Below, piece by piece: positions 41,846 through 53,500 of a stretch of DNA of 64,000 bases (the first letter of the stretch is position 1; each line of letters starts with the position of its first letter). A program made the translations under genes and the position numbers. The stretch is from Strigamia acuminata (taxonomy: Eukaryota > Arthropoda > Chilopoda > Geophilomorpha > Linotaeniidae): the NCBI GenBank assembly GCA_949358305.1, contig OX442316.1:5828001-5892000 (forward strand). Direction: 5' to 3'. The notes under the pieces were generated by a model. It saw nothing but the letters and a program-made list of their open reading frames with translations, had not been told where the DNA came from and ran no database searches.

Positions 41846-44800
41846 ATGAAAATGCAGCAGATTTGGCTAACATTGATATTTTTGCACTGCATGTTTCGAG
41901 CATGTGACGGCGGGCCTTTTTGGATGTTCCAAAATGCACCAATGCCAATCGAGAACACGGACGTTCCTTCAAGTTTCTACGACAACTCAGATCGTGTTGT
42001 TTATTTTGAATCCGACACGAAGCAAGGAAACGACATCAAGGAGTCGCGGACGGGCCAGACTCCTCGAGAGAGAACTCTGCCGCTGTTTCTTGTACGTTTT
42101 TTGTCTATATTTGAACTGAATCGTGTTGTTCGTGAACTAGAAACGAGTTCTATGTCTTCAGTGTCGTGTTTTGTGTGCAAATGGGGAATTGGTATTTTAA
42201 AATACTTTCTCGCGGCTGGTGCAACTGAAAACGACATTGCCGGCAAGGTGGAGACCTTCTGTATTGATCTACGCATAGAATCAGAACGTGTTTGTAAAGG
42301 AATTGTCCAAACATTTCAAGTATGTAATAATTTGAATTCAATTAACACTCGTTTTCAATTTTTTTTTTTTGCTTTCAGCATGAAATATTACACGTGTTAG
42401 CACAAACTAATTTTACATTGTACGAAATTTGTGCTGTTATTGTGGGTGAGAGCTGCGGTGAATCAACACCTGATCTTAATTGGACAGTTTCGTTAACTCC
42501 TGTGCCTAAACCGCCTGTTGTAGATGTGCCATTGCCCAAGGTATACTATAACTTAGGCTACCACATAGAATTCAATAATACATTGAAATTATATTGCAAT
42601 GCATTACGAAATGTGTTCTTAATATTATTATTTGTCAAATATGAATGCATTACTTAATGCACAAATTATATATCGTACTGCCTCGATCAAACGCCCCTCA
42701 GCGGCGATTTTAGGAATTGTTGCCGGCCCCGAATAAACGCGGGGTCCCAAAAAATCGGTGATTTTTACAAAAAAACGGTGATTTTTACAAAAAAAACGGT
42801 GACTTTTACGAAAAATCGGTGATTTTTACGAAAAAATCATCATTTTTAGCGAAAAATCGGCGATTTTTTAGTTATGTCCCAGGCCCGAATAAGCGCCGGG
42901 CTTCAAATAAGCGTGTGGGGCGAGTCAAAAAAATTATTAAATGCCCTGGCGTTTATTCGAGGCAGTACGGTACTTTGCTATACATTTTGGAATGCATTAA
43001 GTGAAAAGCAACACATTACATTATGAAATGTATTTTTGAACCATGTGGGACTGTTTAAAATGTTAAGTTTTATTCGGGAAATTATCTGAATCCTAGCTAT
43101 TGGTATTTTAACTAATGGATTAATCTTTTTAGGCCGGCGCGCCGGTTCTTCGCGTACTTCATTTATCCGATACTCATTTTGACATGTATTATCAAGAAGG
43201 TGCAGATGCGGAATGTGGAGAGCCGCTATGCTGCCGAATGGGCGATAAGTTGATGAATGGATCTCGAGCTGCTGGAAAGTGGGGAGATTATCGAAAATGT
43301 GACACGCCACTTAGAACTATAGAAAGCATGTTTGAGTACATTGCCAAAAACTTCAAGGTAAAATGCCACATTATCTACATTATTGGTTTATCTCTCGTGG
43401 TTCCATTTTCTAATTTTCTAATTATAAAGCTGGATTATATACTTTGGACCGGAGATTTACCTCCGCATGATATTTGGAACCAATCGCGGTCCGATCAAAT
43501 CTACGTCCTCAAACAGACAACTAAATTATTTATGAAATATTTTCCTAAAGTACCTATTTTCCCTGCTCTGGGAAATCATGAAGGCGCTCCTGTAAATAGG
43601 TAGAACGCTTAAATAAATATGAAAATGTAATTATTACGGAGTATTATTTTTTTTTTAATTTTTATATTTTTTAGTTTTCCTCCGCCATTTGTTAAAGGAA
43701 ATGACTCCATTTCATGGTTGTATGATGAGCTAATTGAATCTTGGGGAAATTGGCTGCCCAATTACACAGCACCCACAATTAGAAAGTAATTCTAACTGCA
43801 ATGCATTAAATTCTACTGCAATAAATATTTATCTTTGTTTTTTTTAGAGGGGCGTTTTACTCGGTTCTTGTCAGTCCTGGATTTCGAATTATTTCATTAA
43901 ATTTAAATTACTGCAATAATCGAAATTGGTAATTAAATTATATTGATAATTCGAATCATTTTGACAAACCTAAAGTGTATTTTTATCAAAAGGTGGTTGC
44001 TACTTAACACAACTGACCCTGCTGATGAATTGCAATGGCTAATTTATGAATTACAGTACGCCGAGCTGAAAAAGGAAAAAGTTAGTGCAAATTAATTTTG
44101 TCTAAATTAAATTACCGTACTGCCTCATTTAAACGCCCGGATTCATTCAAACGCCGGGCCCGTTTTAGTACACAAAGTAGTTTATAGACGCCGGCCTGGT
44201 ATTAACGCCGGGTTTCAAATTGGCGCCGAGTAAACGCGGAAATGGCCAATTATGTATTCATAACGTTTCGGAATTTTCGGATATTGACGCTACTGCAATT
44301 GTTGGCACTTCCAATCCGGGTGCCTTCGCTGTTTCTGATCACTTATCAGCTCAATGGGATGTGTAGATAATTACAAAATATAAAAATATTTTTTTGCTAC
44401 TTTGTTTTCTCGATAACTTATTTTTGACTATTTTTCTGGTTAAACGCCTGGCTCGAATAAACGCCTGGTATCAAATTACCGCCTGGCTGTACGCCCAAAA
44501 AAAATTTAAACTCTCGGGCGTTTAAATGAGGCAGTACGGTATATAAATATGTTTTTTTTTAGGTTCATATCATTGGCCACATTCCCCCAGGTATGGAAGA
44601 CTGCATAAAAATTTGGAGTGCTAATTATTACAAAATAATTAACCGGCAAGTTGCTCTTAGCGGAACTCGACATATTATTAAATCGAATTTCGCAAAGTAA
44701 CCCTATTAATTATATTATGCTTTAATAGATTCGAAAGTACAGTAACTGTGCAGTTTTTTGGTCATACACACATGGATGAATTTGAAATATTTTACGATGA

Positions 44801-45412
44801 AATTGATGTTACTCGACCCACGAGCATCGCGTATGTTGGCCCTAGTGTTACACCTTACGTAGGACTAAATCCTGCATTTCGGATCTACACTATAGATGGA
44901 TTATACACAAACAGTAGCTATGTAAATACGTCAACAAATTAATTAACTCTCTATACAGAAACTACTGTTTTAGGCTGTTCTAGATCATGAAAATTACATG
45001 ATGGATTTAGCAAGTGCCAATCAGAACGGAACTGCCAGTTGGTCTAAATTATACTCAGCAAAGGTGGGTTCGAATTAGCGTCATTTATGTCTATTTTGTT
45101 TAATATTTTTCTCGGTAGGATGCTTATAAGATGCATAGTTTGCAGCCTAATGATTGGGATAAGTTGGTTAAACAAATGGTGGCTGATGATACCATTTTCC
45201 AAAGATATTATAAGTATTTATGTAAAATGAAATTAGTATTAGTGACAATTCTAATTCGTTGTTGTTCATGTAGGTATTACCACCGAGCAAGTTCCGCTTT
45301 CCCGTCTTGTGATCAGAAATGTAAACACCAATTGCTATGTGCACTCATAAGTGGGAAATCTCATGACCCTTCTCAATGTTTCCAATTGCGTAAACTGTTT
45401 TACAAAACATGA
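41846..45412 (+). CDS. SMPD1: Acid sphingomyelinase (sphingomyelin phosphodiesterase 1)
   Basis: There are twelve exons: 41,846-42,319, 42,379-42,540, 43,133-43,357, 43,430-43,599, 43,675-43,785, 43,848-43,928, 43,993-44,080, 44,563-44,645, 44,729-44,921, 44,974-45,063, 45,119-45,213 and 45,274-45,412 (1,911 nt, 636 aa). It hydrolyses sphingomyelin to ceramide in lysosomes or outside the cell. A signal peptide (about 1-20) is followed by a saposin B domain (about 103-190, cysteine-patterned), then a proline-rich linker and a metallophosphatase domain. Metal ligands: D225 and H227 (LSDTHFD), D296 (TGDLPPHD), N336 with H337 (GNHE), then GHIPPG and QFFGHTH histidines. The C-terminal cysteine-rich domain is present. 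Intron 8 uses a GC donor. Exon 1 contains a possible 49-bp in-frame-disrupting intron (GTACG...CTAG near 42,090), not adopted. Confidence 0.93.
42671..42972. mobile_element. Inverted-repeat element (MITE) in sphingomyelinase intron 2
   Basis: The ends CGTACTGCCTCGATCAAACG and the complement of CGTTTATTCGAGGCAGTACG form terminal inverted repeats of about 22 bp, bordered by TA. The interior holds five or six copies of an AATCGGTGATTTTTACAAA-like word and a second GCGTTT/AAACGC-rich arm. There is no coding capacity. It shares terminal repeats with the element at 44,113. Confidence 0.8.
44113..44541. mobile_element. Related inverted-repeat element (MITE) in sphingomyelinase intron 7
   Basis: The ends TACCGTACTGCCTCATTTAA and its complement at 44,522-44,541 are terminal inverted repeats. 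They continue into AAACGCC(C/T)GG-rich subterminal arrays on both sides. At 429 bp, it is likely non-autonomous and of the same family as the element at 42,671, though the interiors differ. Confidence 0.85.
44646..44728 (+). other. GC-AG intron in the sphingomyelinase gene
   Basis: Exon 8 ends AACCG and the intron begins GCAAGT. Joining to TTCGAAAGT at 44,729 gives [14 protein letters not shown], which fits the spacing of the family. The next GT donor (GCAAA|GTAACC) lies 51 nt downstream and would add 17 in-frame residues not expected from the family. GC donors with an otherwise perfect consensus are an established minor class. Confidence 0.75.
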
Positions 45413-47531
45413 AACAAATATGGTTGCCATTATGTTATTTGATAAATTATGTGACAAATTATTTTTGTATATTAGCCATTGCTAATTTTTATCGTTGCAG
45501 TAGTTTCACTGTTTAACCAATATTATTTTATAATGAAATCGTCATTATATTAAAGGAAAGACATTAATGAGTATGACCCTGATGTCTGTGTCAAATTTTA
45601 TACTCCACAAAACAGAAATATTTTGCATTAGCTAACCTGGTGACAATATTTGTCAACTGAAATAAAAATAATTATAATCATTCAAAAATATTACCAAGGT
45701 CTTCTTTAACGTTGCTAAAAAATAAATTAATAGCATTAATTAAATTTTCAATGTTTCTACTTTACCACATCCAGTATTTACAGTCGCAGTGAATTTTAGT
45801 GGACGACCATGACATTCTTCGCCAACTCGTCGACCTTTATTGAACCAAAAAAGAAATTAATTATTCAACATAGCAGGTAATTACAATTGCCTTTTGAGGA
45901 AAAAACACTTGAAACGTTTTCCACGTGTAATCCTTTGACAGATTTTTATTTCGTTCATGTACAGAAAAAACTTTAAAGAAAAAAATAAAAAAAAAAAAAA
46001 GAAAAAAAGACAAAAAAGTGAATCTGCAGTATAAATTCGAAAGGGAATTCTACATTAAGCAGTAGTCATTAAGTTTCTTAAACACAGCCCAGAAACAGTG
46101 GGGAAGTGGAAAAATTCACTTAGCGCAATCATTTAACGTGAGAGCAGGAGGAAAAACATGGATATTGAAAAGTCAAGTGACATACACAATTCTGCAAAAC
46201 TCTCAAAATTCATTCAATATCTAGATTGGTTTCTATCGCCTGCAGTACATTATATTAGAGGCATTTCATTTATCACAATTTATAATATCATGAGTGCTTT
46301 GGTGAAAATACACCGTTGTAATCGTTGCAACTATGTATTTTTATTAAAGTACTAGTGGTATCGCGAGAATATCGCAAGTGCTGTAATATGTGGAAACTGT
46401 ACAATTCGCAGATTCTACTATTGCCACAAAACAGATCAAGCAATATTATCATTTTACAACATCTTTTTGTTTTTTAATTTTTAGAAAAAAAAAATTAAAT
46501 TAAATTAAATTAAAATTAAATTACATGTGTAAAACATGACGTGTATAAAAACAAAAAACAGAATTATACTTATACAGTCTTACACAAATTTCAAATATTT
46601 GAGGCCTTAAAACGTGTTTTCACTCGATACACTTCTAAACACTACGGAACATTTTGCATTATGTTTTTTTTTACATGATATGTCTACAGTAAATGACACA
46701 CTGTGATAAGTAAAAATTTGCCAATTAATGGTTGCATTTTTTCATCTTTTTCAAAGGGTTAAATGTATACAATAGCTTAGGAACAAAGAATGAATAAAAT
46801 GTGAATAAAATGAAGGCCAAATATGGCTTTTTCTGTAGTAAGATGGCAGTAGTATTGCATTTGACCTTGTTTTTCTGTACAAAAAAACCAACATTTGTTT
46901 TTAAAAAAATTATTAATATTTTTTTTTGGTTCGGCATACATCCATTACATTTTATTCTACTAATTATTACTAGTTTTAATGGGAAAGACTAGAGTGAACA
47001 CATATTTTGTTGAAACAACTCAACAAAAAACTAAAACTTTGCAAGTTCTCATCCAAAGTCTCTCTCAAAATTCGTTGTAGTCAAGACAAAATAAGTTACA
47101 GACTCCTTCCAAACGAAGAAAAATATCTATTTTACAGCACTCAACACCATAGCAACCAAAAATTGAGTATTTACGTTCAATAAAACAACAAAAACTTATA
47201 CAAAAACAACAAATTTGGCACTGCTTCGGGTATAAATTAGTAAAAAAATCAAAACCATTGTATAAAACACATGTCTTATTGCAAATTATTGGTTATATTC
47301 GGGGCTAGTTTTAAGCTGAGTCAAAAATGCGACCTAAGATATTGAGAAAATATCAATCTTAAATTTCCTAAACAGAAAAATACAAAATAAAAAATAAACT
47401 ACTAACCTGAAAAATCACAAACCAATCTTCATTCAATATTCAATTATCAACACAAACTCTTTCCATTCCGGTCCTAAAAAACAATTGTCACACCTTCACG
47501 TCTAAATCAATAAAAATAATTAAACAAAAAT
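45413..47531. other. Intergenic between convergent genes
   Basis: This spacer separates the 3' ends of the sphingomyelinase (+) and ELKS/Bruchpilot (-) genes. It is AT-rich with A/T runs. Short frames at 46,158 and 46,725-46,992 lack support. It probably contains both 3' untranslated regions. Confidence 0.6.
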
Positions 47532-50500
47532 TCATCCCTCGCTCACTTTGACTAAGATCTCCTCGACATCAATCCACTCCCTCAGCATAACAACTCGCTT
47601 CTCATTTTCAGTCTTCATTTTATCCACAATCGTCTTCCTTGCCGCCTTCAATGCATCGACCTCTTCCGCTGTCTTGTAGTTTTTCACTCCTGACATCTCG
47701 AGTAGCGCAATATGGGCATCCTTTTCGCTCACAGCTGCTGCTAAAGCTTCTTGCCTGCCGAAAAAAACAACAAAGTCATCAATAACGCGCGAAAAAACAA
47801 CAATATTTCCTTTTACTTCATATCAAACGACTCCTCGAGTGCTTTCCGCCGTTCCGCTTTCAGCGTAGTCACCGCCTTCTCGATAAGACTTAGCCGCTCG
47901 TTGACTACGGGACAATTAGTGCATCGTAAATTATGTGCATTTTGCAGCGATTTATGCCGCTCTTCGAGCTTCCTAATCTACCAACAACAAACAACACAAA
48001 TCAAACAACATCAAACCGCGTCATCTTTGAACTAACCCTTTCTTCGGCCAATTTGCGTGCACTTAGCGACTCCTCGAGTGTCATCTCTCTCTCGGTTGTG
48101 ATCCTCAAGCTCTCACGCAGCGCCTCTTCTAGCTCTTCTACGCGTTCTTGAGTCTCTTTTAGATGAGTCTTGCAGCGAAAAAAATAAGGGAGTAACAACA
48201 AAAACACAAAAATACCACAAACGATATAGAAATCAAAGAAAAACTCAAGGGGACGTAAATAAGGAATAAAATAATATATAGAAAGAAATCAAAATATTTT
48301 TTTTTTGGGTTTTTTTTTGTTTTGTTTTTTGTTTATAGAAAAAATTTCAACAAATTAAAATAAAGATGAAAAGAAACCCGCAGGGCCTGATGGCTGCACG
48401 AAGCCACGAAAGAAGACATAAAACAGAAGGAAAAAGAAGAAAAGGCGATGAATAGATTAGTACATTAGTTGAAAATGGATTGAAAATTAAAATAATTAGT
48501 GTAGAGAATGATTGAAAATATAAAACCTCTCTCTACCTGTGTTTTTGAAGTTTCTTTTCTCGCTTCTTCCTCTCGTTTTCTCGCGTCCTCCACGCCGTGC
48601 GCGCCCGCTTGCTGGCTCCGTTTAATGTTATTTAAAGCTCTTAAAAGTTGTAATAAAATTTATTCCATTAAATATGCACAAAGTCAAAGCGCTTTTATAC
48701 TCACGTCTGTAAATCTTGAATCTGTTTATCCTTGGTAAACTTCTCGTCTTCAGCCGCACTTAGCAACTTAAGTAGTCGGTCTAGCTCTTGTTGTTGCCGC
48801 GCGGCGTCAACCCCGCCGCCTTTTTCTTTGTCTTTGTTCTCCTTTTCTAATTCCTGGCAACGTTTACGTAACTCCGCAATCTGTTTAGCTAAAGCTTCGT
48901 TTTGTCCGACTTCAGCCTAATTTAAGAAACAGAAAAATGAATAAGTAAATACAGCATAAATAAATAAATAAATAAATAAATAAATGAATAAACAATTGCC
49001 TTTTGCATATGCGCTTCCATTTCGTCAATTTTCTCTTTCTTCCTTCTCAGTCTCTTGTCCATTTCCTCCAAAGCTTTCTGCCTTTCCTCCAACTTCTTAT
49101 TCTTGTCGTCAGACTGCTTATTTTTCTCGTTCATCATCTTCTCTCTTTCCTCTAGCTGTCTCTGCTTCTCCTGCAGTTGTTTTTGTACAACTTCTCCCTC
49201 CTTGCCTTTAGCTGCTGAAGCACGCTCTTTCACATCATGAAGTTCCACCTAAAAACAAAAAACGAAAAAAAAAAACTATTTTTACACACAATTTTCAATT
49301 TATCCCATCTGCAAGTGTAAAATTCTAATTAATAATAACAACAAACAAAAAAATAAATCAAAAAACAAAAAAAATCAACATCTGCTTGCAACATAAGCAT
49401 GCCTTGTACCAAAACAAGAAATCATTCTTTCACATGCATAAAAAATGAAAATATTCCCTATAGATACAGTCTAAAAATAAGAAAAACAAACGATAAACCA
49501 ACCGACAACAAAAAGGTAGACTATAAAAACCAAACAAATCCTAGAATTGTATACTCACTTGTTGTCTTTCAAGTTCTTGCACTAGCATCTCTAATTGCGA
49601 CTGATACCTTTCTCGTTCTGTCGTCGAATTTTTAAGCTCTTGCTGCGCTTTCTCCAGCTGCTGTTTCAGCCTTTGATTTTCCTTGTCGGCCTTTGTGTCG
49701 GCCTTATCGACTCGCGTCGTTTCCTTCTGCAATCTATCCAATTCCTTCTGGGTCTTATTCAATTGATTTTGTAATTTCTTATTATCCTCGTGCGACTTGT
49801 GAAGCTCGCTCTGAGATTGTTCCAATTGGCGTTGAAATCCGGCCAACATCTCGTGCGACTTCTCTAATTGCGCCACCAAATGATCGCGTTCCGTTTTGAT
49901 GTTCTTCAAATCCAAAGTGACCTTCTCCAACTCCGAGTGCACCTTCTGCAATTCGCCCAAACTCTTATCCAACTCGGCGCGTGACTTCTGCTGGAACTCG
50001 TGCGTTTTACCAATGGCCGACTTGGACTGCTCAAACTCCACCTTATACTTATTAGCCTCTTGCTGAAACACATTCCTGTCTTTCAACACCTGCTGCAACT
50101 CCACCTGCAGCCGTTCCAACTGGCTGTGCAACTTCTCTATCTCCTTAGCAGCGCGATCCAGTTCTCCCCGACTGGCGTGCGTGTTGTCCTTCTGCTTATT
50201 CACATAAGACTTCGATTCCTCCAACTCCGCCGCCATTCTCTGCATCTCATTTTGCAGCGTCTCCCTGGCCTGATTGGACAACTGCAACTCCTCAGTCGCT
50301 TGCTGCAAGCGGTTTCTTAATCTCTCCACTTCGGCAGCTAATCTGTCGGTCTGCTGAGTCGAACTTCTCGCGTTATCCATCCTCATCATCTCCATTTCCT
50401 TCTGCAGACTCCTCAAATCGGTATCTACTCTATCCCTCTGCTGGATCACTTTTTGCGTCTCCGCCTGAGATTTCTCCAACCGGTCTTTCACCTTCTCAAA

Positions 50501-53500
50501 CTCGATGTGCGTCCTGTCCACCTCCTCCCGCTGTTTGTCCTGAGATGTGGAAAAGCGTCGGATTTGAGCATTTGCCTTCTCTAACTCAACTTGAAGTCGA
50601 TGCACATCGGTCTCCAGCTGATCCTTGATGATCACCTGTCTCTGAAGGTCATTCTGGCAGCTTTCGTATTTCTCCCGGATCACCTCCACGTCTATCTTGG
50701 CGCGTTCCGCTTCCGCCAACACTTTCTCCTGCTCGAACCGCCATTTATCTCGAGCGGCCTCCGATCTCTCCAGCTCCGTCTGCAGACGGACCAACTCCTG
50801 CTGCATCTTCTCCTTCTGCATCGCAACTTTGTCCACTTCCAGTTCCGCTTTCTCCAACTTGTCTTTGGCTTTCTCCAAATCCACTCGCGCGCGCTCCACC
50901 TCCGAAGCCGACTTCTCCTGGGTTTCCTGGTAGCGACCCATCCGCGTCTGGAACCGCTCCAGATCCCCCTTCGCGGACAACGATTCCCTCTCCGCTTGTT
51001 CTTTCTCCGCCATGAATCTTCTGGTCTCCGTCTGTGCCTTGTCCAATCGTTCGTACACTTTGGCCAACTCCACCTGCATTCTTGCCAATTCCTCCTGAGA
51101 CTTCTCCTGAGTCGAGTGGAACTTGCTGTACTGGCAGTGCGTCCTGTCCAATTCCCCCACCAACCTATCCGACTCGGCTTGCAGCCTCTCCTTTTCGGCC
51201 ACGGCTTTTCTCAATTCCACCTGCAACTTGTCGTACCGTTCGCGCATCACCTCCATCTCTGCGCTCAACTTATCCAGCTCAACCTTACTCTTCTCTTCCG
51301 CCTCTTTGGACCGTGCCAACTGCACCTGTCCCATGTCCCACATCCCTTGTATCTTCTCCAACTCTTCCTGACTCCTCCTCTGGTCGTCCTTTGCTTTACT
51401 GGACAGCACTTGCATTTTATCCAAATCCATTAGCATTCTGCCCTGTTCCGCTTCAAGACTCTCCAACTTCGATTGCACCTTGTAGGCGTCCACTTGCGCC
51501 CTTTCTAGCTTCTCCAGAGCCCTTTCCGCCTCGACTTTTGCTTGGTCCCTCTCGTCCTGCAATCTCTGCTGGGTGACCATCAACTTGTCGTGCTTGTCTT
51601 TCATAACAATGTAATCCTCGATGGTGGTCTCTTTCTCCAGTTGGAACTTTGCGAGTTGACTTTGCGATTTCTCCAGCCTGTCTCGCAAAACCTCCTGCTC
51701 AGTCTGAGAGCTCTCTTTGTCTCGGAGAGCCTTCTGGAGTTGAGCTTGAAGCAAATCTGACTTCTCCTGCATCTTATCCACGTCAATTTGCACGCTCTCC
51801 CTCTCCTTCTGCACTCTGGACAACTGCATCTGCGTTTTGTCCAATTTGTCCCTCAGTTTGTCCACCTCCAAGAACGTCGTTTCCTTCTCCTTCTGCAGCC
51901 GCTGCGTCTGCCCCTGCGATTTGTCCAGCTGCGTTTGCATATTGTCCAAATCGTACTGCGCCTTCTCCTTGTCTATCTGCACTTTGCGCAATTCGTTCTG
52001 CGCTTTGTCCGCCTTCTCCTGCAGTCTATCCACTTCGGTCTGAGCTTTGTCCAGTGCGACCTGTGTCTTCTCGTAATTCACTTGGATCTTGGTCAAAGTG
52101 CTCTGATTGCGTTCCAATTCGTCCCTCACCTTGTCCAATTCCATTTGTGATTTTTCCTTCTCGCCGTGGCTCCTCCCAAGAGCCGATTGGGATCGATCTA
52201 GTTCCTCTTGAAGTGAATCCTTTTCGGACTGCGCATTCTCCAACTTAGCTTTGAGTCTGTAGATTTCGCCCTGAGATTTCTCCACTTTCTCTTGCAACTG
52301 CTCCACTTCCACGTGCACTCTGTCGTACTCGCTCTGATTCATCCTCAGTTCGGCCTGGGCTCGTCTCAGGTCGCCCTGCGACTTGTCCAATTTCTCTTGG
52401 ATTCGCTCCACTTCGTGCGACTGCGTGAACTGAGTTTTCCCGTACGACATTTGCGACCTGTCCGCGTCGGTCTTCAGCCTGTCGCATTCGGTTCTCAGTC
52501 TGTCATTTTCGATACGATAATGCGAAATTTCGTGCTTGGCGCTCTCCCAATCGCTCGACGATCTTCCCATTTCTGAATGAATTTTGTCCACTTCTGCCTT
52601 CGATTTGCCGAGTTCCGATTGCGAATTCTCTAATTTGGCTTCAAGTTTGTCCTTTTCCGTTTGGTTTTTCTCCAAACGAACCTGTAGCTTTTCTATCTCG
52701 CTCTCCATGGCGTGCAACTTCATCTTGTACTCGGTTAACTCTCGCTCGTGCAGCTCCCTCTCTTCCAGTTTTTCTTGTTCGGCTCTGTCTCGCTGTTCTC
52801 TTAGTTGCGAGATTTGTTTCTCTTTGTCGCTGATCGCTTCTTCCAGACTTGTCAGTGCTCCTTCTGATGTGCTGTGAGACGCTTGCATCGCTGTCAACCT
52901 AGCTCTTGCCATGTCCACTTGGTTATCCTTCTCTTTGAGCAGGTCCTCCAAGTTTTCAATCTGTAAAATTTCCAACTCCAACTATTTGAGCCACCACAAA
53001 CAAAGGTCGAAACAGCATCACAAAATGTCCCATCCACAGAAAATATAGTGACAAAAGATCAAAATAACTCTAAATCAAACTTTTGTTACTAAATTTTGTG
53101 TGGATTTACTTCCCTTTTATGCATTTGATTGAAATTATAAAAGAATAAAAAAAAAATACAAATGATAAATTTAATATTTTATTTATGAATATTTAAATTA
53201 CATGTACCTAAATAAATAATATAAACTCAAACACACTATCATACCAGAGTTAACGCGTGTCATTTCAACATATTTCGATGGCCAAAATATGACAAAAATT
53301 TTAAAAACTAATTTTTTTTTCCAATTATATAAATGTGGTGCTTAAGTACACATGTGCAGAATCTGCAGATCATGTTTTATAGATTTAATGCAGGCACACT
53401 GCCTAGTTCTAATAAAAGCCATTGTCAATTGGAGCAGAACCCACATAAAACCATCAAATCTGGTGGTTTATTTACACCTGCTATATTTCCTCAATCTGGT

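Noticed and set aside
42090-42138. Additional 49-bp intron inside sphingomyelinase exon 1
   Set aside because: GTACG and CTAG borders exist but the polypyrimidine tract is poor and removing 49 bp breaks the frame; the uninterrupted reading keeps the saposin domain in frame.
46725-46992. Overlapping sense/antisense frames of 60-70 codons
   Set aside because: The sequences are low-complexity Lys/Phe-rich translations of AT-rich DNA, probably in 3' untranslated sequence.
50591-52248. Long antisense frames (up to 280 codons) opposite the ELKS exon
   Set aside because: They are shadows of the biased codon composition in the coiled-coil exon; the sense strand has strong family similarity.
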